A stretch of 64,000 bases of DNA. Origin: Glycine soja (Eukaryota; Streptophyta; Magnoliopsida; Fabales; Fabaceae). A program made the position numbers and the translations under genes. The stretch spans positions 39,162,608-39,226,607 of the forward strand of contig NC_041018.1 of assembly GCF_004193775.1 (NCBI RefSeq), in the 5' to 3' direction. This document shows, in pieces, positions 1-12,800 of the stretch. Every line of letters begins with the position of its first letter. Position 1 is the stretch's first letter. The notes beneath the pieces were generated by a model. The model made no database searches, had not been told where the DNA came from, and worked only from the letters and a program-made list of their open reading frames with translations.

Positions 1-540
1 TTATTCTGGAATATCTATTTTAGAATATAATTTTCCTATTATAAAATAGGTAATTTGGAATATCTTATCCAATTCTAAAATGTTTGTTCCAGAATACGAT
101 AAGCTATTCCATAATAGATTTCTACATTACCTATCTTATTCCAAAATACTTATTTTGGACACCCCTTTCATGGCACCGACATAAATACACACATTATTTC
201 TTCAGTTCTTCACATATCATCGCAATTGCAAGATCACGTGAGTACTCTTCACATCCAGTGGGCATGGTGGTGTTGGGTGGTTGGGTGGAGGTGGATGCAG
301 CGGTGGTGTGTAGTGGTTTTAAAGGTAGGACACAATGGTTAGGTGGGATCCTGGTGAGGGGTATTTTGGTTGTTCGGGTCTTTTGGGGTGCAGGAATTTA
401 AAAAAGGAGCAGAAAGTAATTCCCAAATATTTTTTATTGCAGCCCAACTATCCTCAGGGGAACAAGATTCGAATCCAAATCCAATGCAAGCAAGCACATG
501 GCGCCATGGCGATGGCAATGGCATGGAGTTGTAGATATTA
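1..540. other. Intergenic, degraded repeat with short palindromes
   Basis: The first 170 bases repeat variants of a TTCTGGAATA / TATTCCAGAA motif in both orientations, as in the subterminal part of a DNA transposon that begins outside the window. From about 180 to 530 the sequence is more GC-balanced and rich in GGTGG. The short reading frames here (for example 84-401) show no recognisable domain and no gene-like splice pattern. I see no gene. Confidence 0.35.
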
Positions 541-546
541 ATTTGA

Positions 547-1275
547 ATGTGTTTGGATAGAAAATTTTAACTGGGGAAAGTAATTTATTAGAGAATTTGA
601 ATTTTTTAATCTAAAATTCATTGTTTGGATGTTTTTTTATGAAAAATTTAAATTTTGAAATTTTAAAACAAAATTTTAAACAACTAAAAATGTAAAAATT
701 TAATTTCTTTTTAAAAGGTGAAAAATTGAAATTCTCTTATGGATAGAAGAACCTTCTAAAACATTTGTGTGTTTCCTTTATCACCTTCATCCTCTAAAAG
801 TTCTCAAATTCTTGTTCTCGTGATTCTTAGCTCACGCTGATGATTCTCTTCTTCGAGAAGTACCGTCCAAGCTCACAGAGCGTCAACTGGGTGCGGGCAT
901 ATGGGGACATATAGAACTGCACCCACTAGTTAGGGGAGCAACTGTCGCTGCCCATCAAACGATGAAGGTGCTCGTCGGTGTAGAGGGCTTGGACAATGCC
1001 TTGTGTCGTTGACTGAATGTTGTAGTCGAGTGTGGTGGTGTATGCTTTCGTGTCATGGTTTCCATGGGACTTCTCATGCATTAGTATTATTCTTTTTAGA
1101 AGCACACCAACCATATTTTCTTTTCCCTTTACATTCATTTTCTTTCACCCTCACAATTTTTTTTTTTATCTAAACACTAAATTTTGAAAATAAAAGAATT
1201 TTAATTGAAGTATTTAAAATTCTTAGAATTTAAAATTATGAGCAATTTTAAATTCTCTCATCCAAACATACTATT
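547..1275. mobile_element. MITE-like element with imperfect terminal inverted repeats
   Basis: The left end (ATGTGTTTGGATAGAAAATTT, from about 547) matches the reverse complement of the right end (GTATGTTTGGATGAGAGAATT, ending about 1275). The first 200 bases are AT-rich and self-complementary, and a less AT-rich core lies at about 760-1130. The TGTTTGGAT end is common in legume hAT-like MITEs. The 70-residue reading frame at 926-1138 has no recognisable domain. I cannot define a target duplication, so the boundaries are approximate. Confidence 0.4.
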
Positions 1276-1280
1276 AGGGA

Positions 1281-2836
1281 CTTTTACCAAAATGATGTAG
1301 TTTTTTTTTGGTTTTTCCATTTGGGGAGACCTTTATTGAAAGGATGCAATTTTTTTTTTAGTTTTTTGCATTTGAATTTTGATTTTAAATTATTACTAAA
1401 AATTAGATAAGTCATGTCTTGACTTATTATTTTTTTTATTTTTATAATTGAAGTTGTAAAATTTTTTACGACATTAAAGTTGTATAAATTTATTTTTGAA
1501 CTTACGACTTTGAAGTTGTGAGTTTTTTTTTTTTACAACTTTGAAGTTGTATTTTTTTTATCTTTTAAAGATTTTTTTTAGGATATTTTATTTATTTGTA
1601 TTTTCTTTTCTTTTGCTTTCAATTTTTTTTTAAAAATTGTAAATAATTTTATTTATTTGACTATTAAATAAATATTTTTAATTTTAGTTGTTATTAGTTT
1701 TATTTAATATCTTATATATATATATATATATATTTTATATGATTTTATTTAGTATTATATATATATTAATATCATTTTTTTAAATATTTTATATATATTT
1801 TTAATATTGTTTTATTTAATATATTTTGTATATTTAAAATTCATCTATATATTTTTAGTAATGTTATTGAATTTGATTTATTTTGTAAATGGAATAAAAA
1901 ACTAAAATAATGATATTTAATATATATTTTTATTATCTCATTAAATACTTAAATTTTAGAAAACTAAAATTTTAAAACAAATATTAAAATATTTTATTAC
2001 TGATGTTAACTTATAATTTATGAAATAATATTATTTTTTTATATAAAGGAATTTACTATTAACAACATCTAATAAATTAATAATAAAAGTATTTATTAAA
2101 TTAAAAACAACATAATACATTAATATAAAATGAATAAGATAAATTAAAGGAAAACATAAAAAGTAAAAATTATATTAATCGTTTATGAATAGTTAGTATG
2201 ATTATGCTAAATAAACATGTAATTTTTATTTAAATGTCTTGAATTTTTAAATTTACTTGTTCTAGAATTTTAGTTTTTTTTTTAAATTTAAGTATTTTAT
2301 ATTATTTACTTCTTTTACAAAAAAAATTAAATTTAATAACATTATTAAAAAATATAAAATATATTAAATAAAATATTATATAGAAATTATATAAAATATT
2401 TTTAAATAAAAAATATTAAAGAATATATAAAATATTAAATAAAACCATATAAAAAATATATACAAGATATTAAATAAAATAATAATAAGAAAAATTAAAA
2501 ATATTAATTTAATAATTCAATAAAATTATTTACAATTTATTTAAAAAATTGAAAACAAAACAAAAGAAAATACAAGTAAATAAAAAATTCTAAAAAAATA
2601 CTTTAAACATAAAAAAAAATAAAAAATACAACTTCAAAGTCTTAAAAAACGCATATAACTTTGAATTCGTAAATAAAAAAAATAATCATAAAAATTTTAC
2701 GATTTTAATTCAGAAAGAGATATTACAACTTTAAATTTATCATTCGCATCAGTTAGGAATTATCTCATTTTTTGTAATAATTTAAAATTGATCCCAAATA
2801 AGAAAATTGAAAAAAATTTACACCCTTTTGGTAAAA
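1281..2836. repeat. Large AT-rich inverted repeat (fold-back element)
   Basis: The left end (CTTTTACCAAAATGATGTAG at 1281) and right end (CACCCTTTTGGTAAAAATTG at 2821) are inverted copies. The symmetry continues inward: TTAAATTATTACTAAAAATTAG at about 1385-1406 against its complement at about 2763-2790, ACTTTGAAGTTGT at about 1505 and 1545 against ACAACTTCAAAGT at about 2628, and matching A/T-rich stretches down to about 1900 and 2200. Arms are roughly 600 bases around an AT-rich centre with a short (TA)n run at 1713-1732. There is no transposase frame. It lies directly upstream of the PRP40-type gene. Confidence 0.5.
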
Positions 2837-2998
2837 ATTGGTTGTTAATTAAGTAATAATTAGTAATTAAAATTCCATAAATGAAAATTGTTTTACTCTT
2901 ACTTTTTTTTTTATCACATTCGTCTTCCTCAAAATGTTTTACTCTATGCTGTGGTTTTTTTCCCGGTTGTTTTGTGTCATGTACTGCAAGCTCTCTTA

Positions 2999-3006
2999 AA
3001 ACCCTA
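2999..3006 (+). promoter_or_regulatory. Telo-box (AAACCCTA) near the PRP40 5' end
   Basis: AAACCCTA lies about 100 bases before the first splice donor of the PRP40-type gene. In plants this motif is enriched close to the transcription start of growth-related and RNA- or translation-related genes. The match is exact; its role here is inferred from position. Confidence 0.4.
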
Positions 3007-3852
3007 GGACGTTGGGTTTCGATTCGTAGCCACAACCAACGAAGTTTCTGTCAATTCAGCTTGACCGACGATTAGCTTCTTCCACCTTTGCTCCCTATCT
3101 GCGCCACCAGTAAGTATTTCATCCCTATTTGTCGTGAATTCTCTAATTGCTCGCAAAATTGATTCATTTAAGTGAAATGAATCTAATCTATTAAAGTTTC
3201 GATTCTATACTTGTTAGGTTTGCAACGACTTACTTAGGTTAAGGTTCTAGCGGAATAGGCAAATCCAGGATTTGACGAACGTATTTTACTATATGTATTT
3301 GTAATTCTCTTATTTTCCTTTGAACGAATGATATTCGTTGCTGTTTTCGATTAGGATTTGATAGATTGAATATATAAAACAAATTGCCCAGCGTGATTAA
3401 GCCCGTGACCTTTCCCCTCTTCCCTTCTTCCTTAATCATCCAACCCACCATATATCTTCTGTTTGCTGTTGTAAGGTAAAATGAACCAAAAAATATGAAT
3501 AACTAATTCTGTTTTCTCTAATGGCTGCCTTCAGTCATCCTTTTTTCTTTTCACTTTTATTGATATAGTAAATACTTAAAATGCTAGAAAATATGAATAA
3601 TTTTCAGTATGTGTATACATATATTGTTTTTTTACCCTGATGACCATCCGCTTGTAATGGAACTAGGAAGCGAAGGTATAACCCTGTAAAACGCTATGCT
3701 GTCTGTAAATATTCATTTTGTGTACAAGCTTTTTTCTTACCTTGCATTACAAATACATCATAATTTATCAATGTAATAAGTCATGAAGATGCAATTGTAT
3801 TTTGTTCTGACTGATGCATCCTCTTCTAATTTGCAGGAACCGTTTGTGTTAA

Positions 3853-6800
3853 ATGGCCAATAATTCTCAACCCTCCAGCATGCAGGTAACATATTTCTTT
3901 CTCAATACTAACCAAGAATCTTGTTACAATGCAATATTTGTCTAATGTCTAGTAACTTGCTTTGGTTGTGTATAGTGTTAGGAAGTCCCACATTGCCTGC
4001 CTCAGTTCTTGGGGTGCAACTTATATATCTGTTGGGCAACTTCACTTAGGTCCAATTGGTTTTAAGTTGAAATCTAACATATAGTTAGTAACATACCTGC
4101 TTTGAATATGAGAATATTAAATGGTGATATGAAGAATAGCTAGTGTCTTAGTATTCGGCTTCTTTTGTTTTGTTTGTTTCCTTTTTAGAGTTAATTAATG
4201 CTGTCCCAGTTTTCGCTGTACATGATGCTTCTTAATTTTCATTTTTTTCTTTCTGTGTAACTCTCTCCATGTGTCTCTGTGTGTGTGTGATTGTTGGGTC
4301 CTCAGTTTTGGTTACCCTCATTTATTCAAATGATTTTTTTCTTCTTCATGTTATTAACTACAATTTCTTGCTCTTGAATAAGAATCTATCATATTTTTTT
4401 CCATCACTCTTATGTCCTTTCATCTGCAGTTTCGGCCAGTCATTCAAGCTCAGCAAGGGCAACCATTTGTTCCAATGAATTCACAACAATTTGGACCTGC
4501 AGGACATGCTATTCCTTCTTCAAATGCGGGAATGCCTGTCATTCAAGGTCAGCAATTGCAGTATTCTCAACCAATGCAGCAGTTGACTCCAAGACCAATG
4601 CAGCCTGGTCATCCTGTTCCTTCATCACAAGCTATACCTATGCAATATATTCAGACAAACCGGCCACTGACATCCATTCCAACACATTCACAGCAAACTG
4701 TTCCCCCTTTTAGCAATCATATGCCTGGCTTGGCTGTTTCAGTAGCAGCTCCTCATTCTTCATATGTATGGGCTACCTTAGTTTTTAGAGCTTTGCTGTT
4801 GTAGTCGATTACTAGATTTCTCTTGAGTTGTTTAGTACCTTCTATTCTCTAACATCATTGTACACATTTTCAGTTCACACTATCTTATGGTCAGCAGCAA
4901 GATAATGCAAACGCATTGGCTCAATACCAGCATCCACCTCAAATGTTTGCTTCTCCTGCTGGTCAATCTTGGCCATCCTCTGCATCTCAGAGTGTTGCGG
5001 CTGTTACATCTGTGCAGTCGGCTGGGGTGCAATCATCTGGTGCTGCATCAACTGATACGGTGAATGTTCTATCCATTCTTATCTTTTAATGCATATTACT
5101 GATGTTACGTTCAAATGCTTTTGTTTATACAAGCTGTGGATAGAGCTTGTTTGGAATTCCTATGGTGGAGCTCTCTTTTCTTATTTTTTTTTGGTATTAT
5201 AGTTGTTATTTTTATGATAATGACATCAATACTTTCCAATAAGATGATAATTCTCTTGTCGTAGTGTTATATCATGTTTTCCCCCTATAGATGTGTGCTA
5301 AGCAGTCAATCCTAGATAGTGGTGTGGAGTCGAAGTCTAGAAAACAATATACATAATTTATAATTTTATATGGTAAGATAATTTCAGTATGGTGGGAGTC
5401 ATTGTCTTGGGTGGGTTTTCGGGTGTCTTCCCAAACCACCCAAGGCAATACTTTATCCAACACATACATGGAATGGTAGGGGGAGTGAGGTCTAGCAGAT
5501 GGAAGTGGTGGTGGTTGGCATTGACATGGAGCATTTGGCAGCAAAGAAACAATATTATATTCTCAAATGGGTCATTTGATGCTAACAGAATCTTAGACAA
5601 TGCAGTCTTCTTATTATGGACGTGGCTCACAAATTTGGAGAAGGATTTCAACATGCATTTTAACTACTGGTCCTCAAACATCAGAGCAGCATTTCTCAAT
5701 AGAGGAGGATAGACTATTAGAGCAAATTATGTAAAATGATATTATACCAGATTTTGGTCCCAACCTTTATGTATTGGGACTAATCTGGAATGTAGTTTGT
5801 AATTCTAGTACCACTGGTACTCAATTAATAGAATATTATTTTTGCAGGAAAAAAAAAATTTATATCATACACATAATGCTGAAAAATAGAAAAATACACA
5901 AAATTAAAGAGTAAAAAAGTAAGATGTCTCAGAGATTGAGAATATAATTGCAAAAAGAGATGAGAAGAAATAGGAGAAGAAAGGTTAAAAACTGAGAGAA
6001 GTGGGAAGCTAAAAAGGGGAAACACATGTGCTGAATGTTCACGTAAAAACAGGGGAACTTAAAGTAGGAAAACAAAAGGCTTAATAGGGGTAATTTGGTA
6101 AAAGGCTTAAATGGAAAAATGGAAAGGACGTCAACAAGAATTAATACAGGGGCAAAAATATAAAAGAAGGTTTAAAAATTAGAAAACCCAGAATCAAAAA
6201 CGAAAAGGTTCTCTTAAAAAAAGAGAAAGAAAATGGAAAGTTAAAACAGGGGCGTGATTTCGATTCGCTTAGGTGTGGACAAGATTTTACCCAGAAATTG
6301 AAATCGAGGCTGCTTACGCATGCGGCCACAGCAATTTTGCTCCAAAATGTGGTCGCATTTGCACCTGCTGCGTCAGCAAACCAGCTCCACACCAACTAAA
6401 AGTGTTGTGCATGTACCAAATCTGTGGCTGCTCTCCGCTTGCCTATGTTGTGTGTGTCTCACTTTTAAAGAAAAAGTGTTAGGGATATTTTTATTCAGTT
6501 CTTTGTTTCTGTATCTTCCTTGGTCTGTTTGAACTTGCATTCTCTGCTTACCTTTCATTTTCTGCTGTGTCTGTGCCTGTGCCTAGGTATCCGTCATGGA
6601 ATTTTATTGTAAAAGAATTGTGACTTTCTTGTTATGATATCATTTGAAGCAGATTCCTTGAGAGTAGCTAATTGAATCTCGGTAGTTCATGAAGTTTTTG
6701 ATAATGCTTTACATTAAATGTGATTCAGTGAATTACATTATTTCTATGTTAATCATGTATTCTTCTGTTATATTATGATTTATGACAAATTTGAGCTAAT

Positions 6801-9800
6801 ATTATTACAATTCTCAGTATTTTGCTCTGACAAATTTTAGGTGACTAATGCTACTAACCAGCAATCCTTATCTGATTGGCAAGAGCACACTTCTGCTGAT
6901 GGGAGAAGGTATTGGTTAACATAATCATATTCAGCTTTGCTAGCAAACACTAAATATCTTATATATTTCCTATTAACTATTTGTCAAAATAATATAATTT
7001 TTTGGTGCTTTTGTAATTCTCATTTTCTAGAATCATAATCAGAAGTTCTTGTTTTCTCAAATTAACTAGATATTATTACAACAAGAGGACAAGGCAATCA
7101 AGTTGGGAAAAACCTTTAGAATTGATGTCACCTATAGAGGTGAGTTGTTTTGATAATTTGTTGCTGTTCTTGTGAATGTTACTTTTTATTATCTGTTGGA
7201 CATGCTTTGAAAGTGTAATGTGGTCAATCAAACTGGTATCTTATATGGATGTTGATCATTTCTACAATGTTTTCAATGATCATAGAAGGTTTATGGTGCG
7301 AATATCCTTTTATGTGCATGTGCTTCCACTGATTTGTAGATATCATGGCAAGTCAGGAGAAATTTTAACAACTGCCTATATGGTCACTGTGAAGGCGGGG
7401 GTAGCACTTTCTCAAGGCAGGCAACAGTTTGCTATTTACAATCTTTTTTTTTTTAAAACATAAATGTGAGGTTGGTGTATAGCTGTGGTTCTACAATACC
7501 ATTAATTGATGGTTGGCAACATCCTTCCCATCCCCTTCCTTCAGCCACTTTTTAGGGTGATCTTTATGGTGTGTGTGTGTGTGATATCAATTGTCTCTTT
7601 TGTAAGTAAGTTTGGTGTTTTTGCACACACACACACACACACAAGAGATATATGGTGTGGTGTGATTGTGTGTCTATATATATTACTTCGTGCTTTCCTT
7701 TTCTTTCTTCATCTCTCTGTTTCTTTACCTCCTTCCCCTTTTACGATCTTGTGGTGGCTTATACATTGCAGTGGGGTATGCTTACATATTTATGCATAGG
7801 AGTATAAAAATTCTTCTTTATTGTATAATTTCTTGTACTGTGTTAGTTGTGGCAATATTATCGTATAACAATTAACTCTTCAGGGATGTTTTCTTCTTTC
7901 CTTTATTTGGTTAGTCCTTACCTATAGTTTCTTGCAGCAGCATGTGGTTAATTATTATAACCTTCATATGATGATCTTTCTTGGGTAGTATACTTTTAGC
8001 ATTTTCAAATCCCACTAATTTTGCTGGATGTGACAGAGAGCTGATGCATCAACTGTTTGGAAAGAATTCACTTCAGAAGGAAGAAAGTGTGTTTGCTTTC
8101 CTATTATATATTGTATACTGCACCCATTTCTTATACACCTTTTATGTGTCATTAGTTTGTAATAATTCATGTAATGTTTTATGTTTTGGCTGTGTGGCAT
8201 CTTGCAGGTATTATTACAACAAGGTTACTCAGCAATCAACGTGGTCAATACCAGAGGAACTTAAGGTTTGTTATTAATGATTATATTTGTATTTGTTTTT
8301 AATTTTCTTCACATCAGCATTTCTGTTCTTACCCCAAATTGCAATATTTCCATTCAGTTGGCTCGTGAGCAGGCACAGAAAGCTGCAAACCAGGGAATGC
8401 AGTCAGAAACAAATGATACATCCAATGCTGCAGTCTCCTCCACAGCAACACCAACACCAACACCAACAGCAGTTAATGCAGCTAGCTTGAACACTTCCTT
8501 GACATCAAATCATTCAAATGGGCTTGCTTCCAGCCCATCTTCTGTCACACCAATTGCAGCAACCGATTCTCAACAGTCGGTTTCTGGATTATCTGGGTCC
8601 TCTGTTTCTCACTCTATAGTTACCCCAAGCACCACAGGAGTAGAACCAAGCACTGTGGTAACTACGAGTGCTGCACCTACAATAGTTGCAGGAAGCTCTG
8701 GACTAGCTGAGAATTCACCTCAACAATCCAAAATGCCACCCCTGTATAAAACTCTGTTCTGCATGTTTATTGTTTATTTTTTCGCTGTCGTAGTTTTCAA
8801 TACTGACTTGTGCATTGAAAATTTACCTGCAGTGTTGAAAATCAAGCATCTCAAGATTTTGCTTCTGTAAATGGATCTTCTCTTCAAGATATCGAGGTAA
8901 TTATTATAATTGATAATTGATAGTTTTTTTTATTTATCATTAATTAGCCTGTACAGATTCTTAGACTCTTGAGATTTATATGGTATTAAGTGCTTGCTTG
9001 ATTTGCTTAGCAATATGGTTTTGTCTTAAAATCTGTTTCCTAAAATAATTTTATGCTGCTCAGCAATCAATTCCTCCTCTAAAATTTATTAATTTAAAAT
9101 TGTTTGCAATACAAGTTTTTTTTTAATAGCAGAAACGCCTGACAGATGTTTTCTCATTCTCCTATTTTGTGGTCCTAGGTCGAAGATGTGTGCCATCTAG
9201 AGTGGTGATGCATGTAGTGAGGCAGACTTGGTGTGCATGCCTGTTTTCTTTGTTTTAAAAACCAAAAACAGTCTGTATATAGGAGTGGTTATCTTCCTTT
9301 GTAATCATTAGATTAACAAATTAAATTTTCAGGGCCTGTATGTTTCCTATATTTGAAAACTTTTTATGTTTTTAAAAATGAAAAAATTGTTTGACAAGAG
9401 TAATTTTTGAAAATTGTTTTCAAAACTAACATCTCTTTTTTAAGTTTTCGAAACCAAAAAACCAGAACATCTCTATGTTCTGGTTTTCTACTTTCAGTTT
9501 TCTATTACTCCTGTTCTTCCTATCTTATTATTACTCCTATTCTCTAAAAATTAGTTTTTTATAACTGTTCTATAAAATAGTTTTAAAAAACTAAAACAAA
9601 GAATCAAACACACCCTTAGTCACTTCCTTTCAAATATTTTTAGTTTTCAAGTTGGTATCAATGCCCCTGATCTTGGGGGCTATGCTTCTGCATCTGAAAT
9701 CTATCTGCCTTTGTTGCATTTCTGATCGCTCCAAATGCCTGGCCTTTTCTGAGACACCTAGCACCTACTGTGCATATTAAGCCCAGCATAAACATTCATG

Positions 9801-12800
9801 CACTTACACAAGCCTATAGAACAAATACATGAAACAGAATACTAGAATAAATTTGTAAGGTGTTATAGTCTTAATCTGTAATTGATCACTATTTTAAACT
9901 TTTGTTTAGTACCATGTCAGATTTTCAACCACCTAAAAAGCTAAACTGTTAAGAAAAGGGACCAACCATGTGTAGTAGGATTATGTGACTATAGAAATTC
10001 TAGTTTTCATTCAAAGTGGTGACATCAAGATTTATTTTTTGTACTACTGTTTATATACTTAGGATTATGGTGGATCATGGTGGTCAGCTACAAATCCGCC
10101 ATATAAATGTGGTAGATGGTGTTGCGGCAAATGGTGGAAGCATTTTTTAATTATGGTTTTTAATTCTATTTTATACATGCATAATATACAAAAAATGCAT
10201 AATTAACAGAATAAAAAATATATAGAATTAGAAAACAATTAAAAATATAACAATTTTTTTAAAAAATAAAAATATAATAGAATTAAAAAAATGAAAAGAA
10301 TAAAAGAATTAAAAACCATATTTAAAAAATAGTTAGAAAATATAATAAAAATGTAACAGTTTTAAAAAAGAGTTTAAAAGATGATGGGATTAAAAGAACT
10401 GAATAAGAAAACAAAAATAAAAAATAATAATTCAAAAAAAGAATTAGAAAATATAGTTAAAAATAAAACGAAATTTATAAAAATCGAAAAATAAATAAAA
10501 AAGAATAATATTTTTGATAAATTAAAATAAATATTAATAAAAATAAATTGTCAAAATTAAAAATGGAATCAAAAGAGTAATAGAATATATAAAAAGAGAG
10601 GTAAATAAAACAGTTAAAAATAGATTAAAAAATAAAAAATAGTGCTTTTAAAAACAAAAGTTAAAAATAATATAATTAAAAAATAAAAGATAAATAATAT
10701 TTTTAAAAATAATAAATAAAGAGAAGGAAATGAAGTAGAGTAAAACAATAGAATTCACAAAAGAAAAGAAGTGAGGAAAAAGAAAGAGGAAGCGTACAGA
10801 AGATTTGTACTTGTACAGATGCAACGAAGAAGGATGAGAAGTTGTCAAACCTCGAAAGTATGAGAGAGGTGGAATGGAAGGTCATTCATGGGCTCGATTG
10901 ATAGATGTTAATGAAGCATGGTTGAAAATGAAAATCATTTGAAGGGTTTTCATGGCATGGGTTTGGGTCGGGTCACATGACCCAACCTTTTTGCCTTCTG
11001 TTTTTACTTGTTTTTCTTCCATTTTCTGCGAGACACCACAACTGCCATGGTCGCCATAGGTATGGTGGCTGCCATGTGAAACCTGCTATACCGCTGCCAT
11101 ATTGTCTATCTGTTTTCCGTCATGACTGCTATTTAACAACATTGGTCACAATTGAGAATAGAAAACTTCAAAAGGACAGTCATTAATTTGTTATCCAATC
11201 ATGAACCTTTATTTAATTTACATATTTTTTCTTGCAACTCCTTCAGGAAGCCAAAAGATCATTGCCTGTGGTTGGAAAAAATAATGTTGTTCCACCTGAA
11301 GAGAAAACCAATGACGATGAAACCTTGGTATATGCAAATAAACTGGTAAGAATTCATGTCATGGAAATTTTCCTTTATTAAAACACTTTGAAGGTATCTT
11401 ATCCTTTTCTACCATGATATATAATGCCACATTAAATTGCTCTGTTAGGAAGCAAAACTTGCATTTAAAGCTCTTTTGGAATCTGTGAATGTTCAGTCTG
11501 ATTGGACATGGGAACAGGTAGTTGATGTAACTTGAATTTTTTGTACTCTTTTTTTTGGTGTGTGTGTGTATGCTGCAAATGCTAACTATTAGTTTTTAAT
11601 TGTAATCCAGGCAATGAGAGAAATCATCAATGACAAAAGATATAATGCCCTAAAAACACTTGGTGAGCGAAAACAGGCTTTTAATGAGGTGAGAAACAGG
11701 CCTCACAGGGAAAATTGTATGCTTACCTTGAAGTGGATACTTATGCTTGCATCAACTCATTCAGTTGCGCGATATAGTTGCGTATCATTTTCTATGATTT
11801 TGTAATGATCCTGTGTGACTTTGTAACATTGAATCAATTTAATCTTTCATTCAGTATTTGGGTCAAAGGAAGAAGCTGGAGGCTGAAGAGAGGCGCATGA
11901 AGCAGAAAAGAGCCCGTGAAGAATTCACAAAAATGTTGGAAGTATGTTGAATAGAATACCTGATTATTTTGTGCTTTTATTAGTTAACTCTTTATGCATA
12001 TTATCTTTTCAGGAGTGCAAGGAACTTACATCATCCATGAGGTGGAGGTATGTCTCTGCTTGTTTGGTTAACATTTTGTTTCTAGTTGGTCTCCTTAGGT
12101 TGAAATAATCCATCTTAAAATTTCTTATTGTTTACTGTAATCAGCAAAGCTATTAGTATGTTTGAAAATGATGAACGATTCAATGCTGTTGAAAGACTAA
12201 GGGACCGAGAAGATTTATTTGAAAGCTACATGGTGGAACTTGAGAGGAAGGTGATAATATGTTACATTCTGCTTCCTAGTGAACCTTTGCAATCATTACA
12301 TACCATTTAAAGTGTAGATCTTGTGCCCAAGAAAGATGCATATTTTGTTTATATTTGTGGATTTTCTTTACATACTTGTAAATTTTGGGAAGAATCTTGT
12401 TTTTGTTTGGTGGTTAGTGGGCCTAGTGGCAGGTAAGTGGATGTTAGTCACATTGTAGCATTTTACATTTTGATTTGTGTATGTCTTTATACAATCAAGG
12501 GAAGGAGTTGAATTGTATCATTGGCTTGAGTAAAATATATATTGAAATGCTTAACTTAGTCCAGCATTCCAGCTTGCATCTCCTTATCTTATTCAAGATC
12601 CATTCTTTTTTGGAAGTAAATGCAATTTAAGGGACTTGTGATTTTTGTAATTTGTTTGCAGATTTTTCAGTGCAGGCAGGCTGTTATTTGACTGCCTTTT
12701 CTCAGGAACTGACTTTGTGTGCAATATTATGGTTGCTTTATTTTTCTGGCTGTTACATTGCAGGACACTAAATTTATTAAATATATCATTATTGTAATTA

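Noticed and set aside
2881..3075. 64-residue frame with a hydrophobic start
   Set aside because: It overlaps the 5' untranslated exon and promoter of the PRP40 gene and has no continuation; the leader-like start is T-rich sequence.
7506..7799. 97-residue frame with His-Thr repeats
   Set aside because: It translates GT and CA microsatellite runs within a PRP40 intron (7571-7582 and 7624-7642).
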